From contig JAFTXI010000003.1 in assembly GCA_017461665.1 (NCBI GenBank), positions 1-64,000 on the forward strand: DNA of 64,000 bases, in the 5' to 3' direction. The notes under the pieces are model-generated. The model did not search any database. It saw only the letters and a program-made list of their open reading frames with translations, and was not told where the DNA came from. A program made the position numbers and the translations under genes. This DNA is from Bacteroidales bacterium (GTDB taxonomy: Bacteria; Bacteroidota; Bacteroidia; Bacteroidales; F082). Of this stretch, positions 60,814 through 64,000 are shown piece by piece (the first letter of the stretch is position 1; every line of letters starts with the position of its first letter).

Positions 60814-62658
60814 TTAGAATGGAACAGAATGATATTCGGCGGTGTCTTTACCTGTTATGTCATTAAAATCAATCATCATAGATTCATTTACAAGTTGACC
60901 TTCTCCAGGATAGGTATAAACCTTATATTGTGGTGTTATTGAATATTCAAATTCAAAAGAAACAGAATTTTCACCGCTATAAATTGGTATTCCAATATAT
61001 ATATCACCTGAACCATTTGTAATCTTTACTGAACAACCTGTATAAACCATAATATAACAAGCTGTATTGGTTGGGGTATAATTAGAACCACTGCCTAAAT
61101 ATTCTTTATTGGCATTAAAGTAGTATGGAAACCAAGAAGCAATATTGGCAATCTCACTATCTATTTTATCGCCTTGATATTCCCACTTAAATTTCTGCTT
61201 TGTCTCAGGAATTATCATTTTATCTTTTACCGAATCAAGGTATTCTTTGACAAGGATAAATTCTGATTCTCTGTTTTTTATTTTATCTGAAACCTCAAAA
61301 GCGGTCTTCAACGGCAGGATTTTTTGTCCTCTATATATCTTGACTTTTGTCATGTCAAGATCAGACAAGTCGCTAACATCGTATAAAACAGTTCCTTTCA
61401 GACTAACTTTGCCGTTGCGCAAAAGATTGTTATATTTTGACCAAAAATAATCATACAGGTCGTATGTCGTCAATGAGAAATCTTTGATTTTACGACCATT
61501 GAAATATTTTTGCGTTGTTCCGAACGACAGTGGCAAGCTACCTGCAACAAGTATCGTTTTCCAAGCTATCATAATTGGTTGGTCGGAAGAATCTTCTGTA
61601 TTTTGATATGAAGTGTTGCGATGTTGCCTGTCGCCGATATACATATATGGTAGTTTGTCGAATGTATCGGCTGCCGGAGCAGTACCATCGATGGAAGTTT
61701 CTGAACTCAACACGACTCTTGAAGTATCTTCTATAGTGATATTCAATTCATCGACCACCTTAGATGTTATATCCATGGTAGGAGCGGAATCGAACAATTC
61801 CTGCAATGTTACAACAGAAACTCTTTTTGATGTTGAATCGACGCGGACGCGTATTCCGAATTTATTGAAAAGAAAATCGAGAAATTCGGAAATAGTGCAG
61901 GAAGAGACAAGGTCGGAATAATTGATAACTCCTTTGACGATGGTGTCTGAGCAGTTATTTAAAAGGACGATGTCTTTATATGGGTCTCTGTCGAGACAGT
62001 TATAGACCACATAATAACCCATTTGCTCAAACAACAAATCAATCATCTTATATAGATATAGAAAAGGAGAAACGCCGTAACCATCGGTAACGCTCTTTGT
62101 CAAGTCTCCTTCTCTGACAGTGCGGGCTTGCCATACGAGATAGTTTGTTCCCTCATTATTGTATTGGTAAATTTTGGTGTCGTTCTCTTCGTATGGAGCG
62201 ACCGCCACCGGAAATAGTGTAAAGTCGTCGTATTGTCTATTCATACGAACACGCCAAAGATATTTGGCTAATGCTGATATGTCTTTGTTCCAATCGTCTA
62301 TAACCTTGGAAGAAAATATTTCTTTCAAGGATTTTTCTTTGTATTGAGAATACAGGTCGGAGTTCTCGACAGCCAAAGACACTGCTATTCCGTCTCTCAT
62401 GCTCAATGTATCTATAATCAATTGTCCATGTTTCTGAATTGCTCCAGCCATGAGTGTAGCAGGAACTGTTTTCAAGAAACGGTTGGCTCGATCAACGCGG
62501 TGAATGTTGTCGAGCACTTTCAGATTGTTAGGCGTTGCCGGAATCGTTGCCGGAATGGTGGCATCGCCTTCATCTGAGAAGAAAGGGTTGTTAAGTTCTA
62601 CCTCAAAAGAGAAATCGATAGGGAGATCTAATTCGCCGTTATTAGTAGTAAGTTTCAT
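60814..62658 (-). CDS. Prophage tail/baseplate protein
   Basis: 614 residues starting MKLTTNNGELDLPIDFSFEVELNNPFFSDEG, with the SDEGDATIPATIP segment typical of the protein directly after the tape measure in Bacteroidota siphophage-like prophages. Mostly beta. Likely distal-tail or baseplate hub. Its ATG overlaps the tape-measure stop (ATGA). Intact. Confidence 0.65.
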   Translation of the reverse strand: MKLTTNNGELDLPIDFSFEVELNNPFFSDEGDATIPATIPATPNNLKVLDNIHRVDRANRFLKTVPATLMAGAIQKHGQLIIDTLSMRDGIAVSLAVENSDLYSQYKEKSLKEIFSSKVIDDWNKDISALAKYLWRVRMNRQYDDFTLFPVAVAPYEENDTKIYQYNNEGTNYLVWQARTVREGDLTKSVTDGYGVSPFLYLYKMIDLLFEQMGYYVVYNCLDRDPYKDIVLLNNCSDTIVKGVINYSDLVSSCTISEFLDFLFNKFGIRVRVDSTSKRVSVVTLQELFDSAPTMDITSKVVDELNITIEDTSRVVLSSETSIDGTAPAADTFDKLPYMYIGDRQHRNTSYQNTEDSSDQPIMIAWKTILVAGSLPLSFGTTQKYFNGRKIKDFSLTTYDLYDYFWSKYNNLLRNGKVSLKGTVLYDVSDLSDLDMTKVKIYRGQKILPLKTAFEVSDKIKNRESEFILVKEYLDSVKDKMIIPETKQKFKWEYQGDKIDSEIANIASWFPYYFNANKEYLGSGSNYTPTNTACYIMVYTGCSVKITNGSGDIYIGIPIYSGENSVSFEFEYSITPQYKVYTYPGEGQLVNESMMIDFNDITGKDTAEYHSVPF

Positions 62659-64000
62659 TTTGAAGTCATTTTTTTGAATCGTTCACGTTGATTTTGAAAT
62701 TCCTTAAATTGGCTGTAAACCATAAATCTTTGGATTCCGTCTTTGTCAATTTTTTCCATGATTGAATTTAGGCGGTCAATAGACTTCGCCACATTGTCGA
62801 AATTTGGTTGTTGCGTTGTGATGGGCGACGAAGTATATCCACCGGAGCTAAATCCTGGAGTGGAAGATGGCGTTTCCGGTCTTCTTCCTATAGTGCGGTA
62901 TTTTTCCAAGTTGGCGAAGAGTACAGGTTCTTTTTTGATCATCCACGATGGCGCTACCCATTCGTTGGCGTGAACAATGCCGACCGGAGTATTGTCGTCA
63001 TCGTCGGTAGGAGTGAAGCCGCCATCGCTGAAACCATCAGGAGTAGGAACTCGAGAACCTGTAGGAGTGGAGCTGGAACCTCCACCGCCAGAAGATGAAA
63101 CAGTAGTGCTCATGATGGCGTTGCGCTGCGCTACTATAGTGGCGACCTCCAATGCTGTTGTTGCGCCAATAATACCAGCCATCGCATAACCGAGAGGTCC
63201 TGCTTGCGCCAAAGCTTGCATAATAGCCAATGCTCCAGCTGCTATCGCTTTGGCAATATTGATTGCCATATCAGCATCTGCGTATTTTTTCTGTATATCA
63301 AGTTTCTTCTGCTCATATTCTTCTTGAACCTGCTCTCTTCTTTCTGCATTGTCGCCTGCTGCAGTAAGGTCTGCCTAATATTGAGCTTCGGCTTGTGCCA
63401 TCTCGAAGTCTCGCATAGTGGAGATGAAATTTCCGATAGCGTTGAGGGTCGAAGAAATGGTTTCAACGGTCTGTTGCGCGTATTTGATACGAAGATTCTT
63501 GACGGATTTTTCGTATTCTTCCCAGCCCATTTCACCTTCTTCAAAGAACTGCTGCAAGGCTTCTTTTTCGAGTTGGTATTTTTCCCAGATGCCAAGGTCG
63601 GTGTTGCTGTCGATGTCGCTGATAGATTTGGCTGCATACTTCTTTTTGAGTTCGAGAAGAAGTTTTTGATATTCTTCTTCGGTGATGAGGTTTTGTTGCT
63701 TGAGTTCGTCGAGTTTAGCTTTTTCTTCGTTGTATAAATCGATAGGTGAGAGAAGTTCTCGTTTGAATCGTTCAGCGAGTCGTTTCAGATCTTCGAGGTG
63801 TTTTTGTTCGTCGGCGAGTTGTTTTTCTCTTTCTTTCTGTTTCTTTGCTTCCTCATCTTCTCTTGCTTTCTCATCTTTCATACGTTGTTCTTCCAGTAGT
63901 TTTTCCGTTTCTCGGTTGGATGCCTGCAAGCGACGGACTTGTTCGTCGAGGTAAGCTGCCACGACAGCGGTTTCGTCTTGTCCGTATAGTCTGGCAAGAT
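62655..64000 (-). CDS. Tail tape measure protein, C-terminal part, with in-frame TAG
   Basis: The frame is open at the right window edge and runs minus-strand to 62655. Long Lys/Glu/Arg/Gln coiled coil (about 63450-64000), then IAKAIAAGALAIMQALAQAGPLGYAMAGIIGATTALEVATIVAQ, the hydrophobic segment of tape-measure proteins, and a Ser/Thr/Gly/Pro-rich end. At 63375-63377 an in-frame TAG interrupts it (AEAQY-stop-ADLTAAGDN). Reading is continuous on both sides without frameshift, so this is one base change (for example CAG to TAG) or a read-through/recoded codon. Restart at an internal ATG (63269) is possible. Confidence 0.75.
63375..63377 (-). other. In-frame TAG in the tape-measure gene
   Basis: See the tape-measure entry. 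None of the visible prophage genes ends with TAG, whereas host genes (maf, hisS, the methyltransferase) do. Confidence 0.8.

Larger units (their letters stand above)
53629..64000. mobile_element. Prophage in tRNA-His, left part
   Basis: Left end in the 3' half of tRNA-His, tyrosine integrase next to it on the plus strand, then a minus-strand late module in transcription order: tape measure, two tail proteins, holin, small protein, DGR target, reverse transcriptase, M15 endolysin, membrane-anchored protein. The right end, capsid and packaging genes are outside the window. Four frameshifts and one in-frame stop suggest a defective prophage. Confidence 0.88.

Noticed and set aside
1..64000. CRISPR array, restriction-modification or other named defence system
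   Set aside because: No evenly spaced direct repeats with unique spacers and no cas, methylase-endonuclease or abortive-infection genes were found; the word arrays have no spacers.
62655..64000. Genome-wide recoding of TAG
   Set aside because: Host genes maf, hisS and the methyltransferase end with TAG, and only one in-frame TAG is seen in the prophage.

Overview
The window is a low-GC bacterial chromosome segment from a member of the Bacteroidota, most likely an uncultured Bacteroidales. The evidence is: several secreted proteins with C-terminal type IX secretion (T9SS) sorting domains; a complete Bat/MoxR operon; promoters of the Bacteroidota form TTG-N19/20-TAnnTTTG; the DUF5020, DUF5723 and FISUMP families; and almost no Shine-Dalgarno sequences.

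Layout. 1-7.2 kb: secreted T9SS cargo proteins plus rdgB-ung. 7.3-15.6 kb: an eight-gene operon moxR-DUF58-(DUF4381-like)-batA-batB-batC-batD-batE on the minus strand, with an ECF sigma gene upstream. 16.6-23.0 kb: a plus-strand housekeeping run (DUF2520, HAD phosphatase, UbiA prenyltransferase, maf, lpxB, comEC), then tRNA-Asp. 23.4-34.2 kb: accessory and housekeeping genes (condensation-fold protein, M20 amidohydrolase, PEGA/FISUMP protein, an AAA/DUF4143 relic, nucleosidase, YgiQ-type radical SAM, SUMF1-like lipoprotein, recX). 33.5-45.3 kb: DUF5020 porin + purine permease, prfB with its programmed frameshift, cstA, a THUMP-like methyltransferase, corC-like, hisS, hutH. 45.5-53.5 kb: small membrane proteins, a kinase, tRNA-Leu-tig-clpP-clpX, a DUF5723 protein and an oligopeptide ABC permease.

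53.6-64.0 kb (running off the window): a prophage integrated in tRNA-His. It has a tyrosine integrase next to the tRNA and an opposing module of tape measure, two tail proteins, holin, a diversity-generating-retroelement (DGR) target protein, reverse transcriptase, M15-type endolysin and a membrane-anchored protein. The DGR is odd: the variable-region-like end of the target reads straight into the reverse transcriptase in one frame, only one copy of the VR/TR-like sequence is visible, and the YxDD box is SIDD. The same 10 kb contains four frameshifts and one in-frame TAG, including breaks in holin and endolysin, while the neighbouring host genes are intact; the prophage looks defective unless these are read errors.

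Two repeat systems run through the host part. One is a family of about eleven short palindromes, most beginning with GTAG directly before a hairpin (REP/RAYT-like), which act as terminators and supply stop codons. The other is a set of degenerate 7-10 bp 'word' arrays. One type sits in fixed phase just upstream of TATCTTTG -7 boxes at four loci, others supply gene ends, and three appear to have inserted in frame inside a methyltransferase gene. The trigger factor also lacks its PPIase domain.
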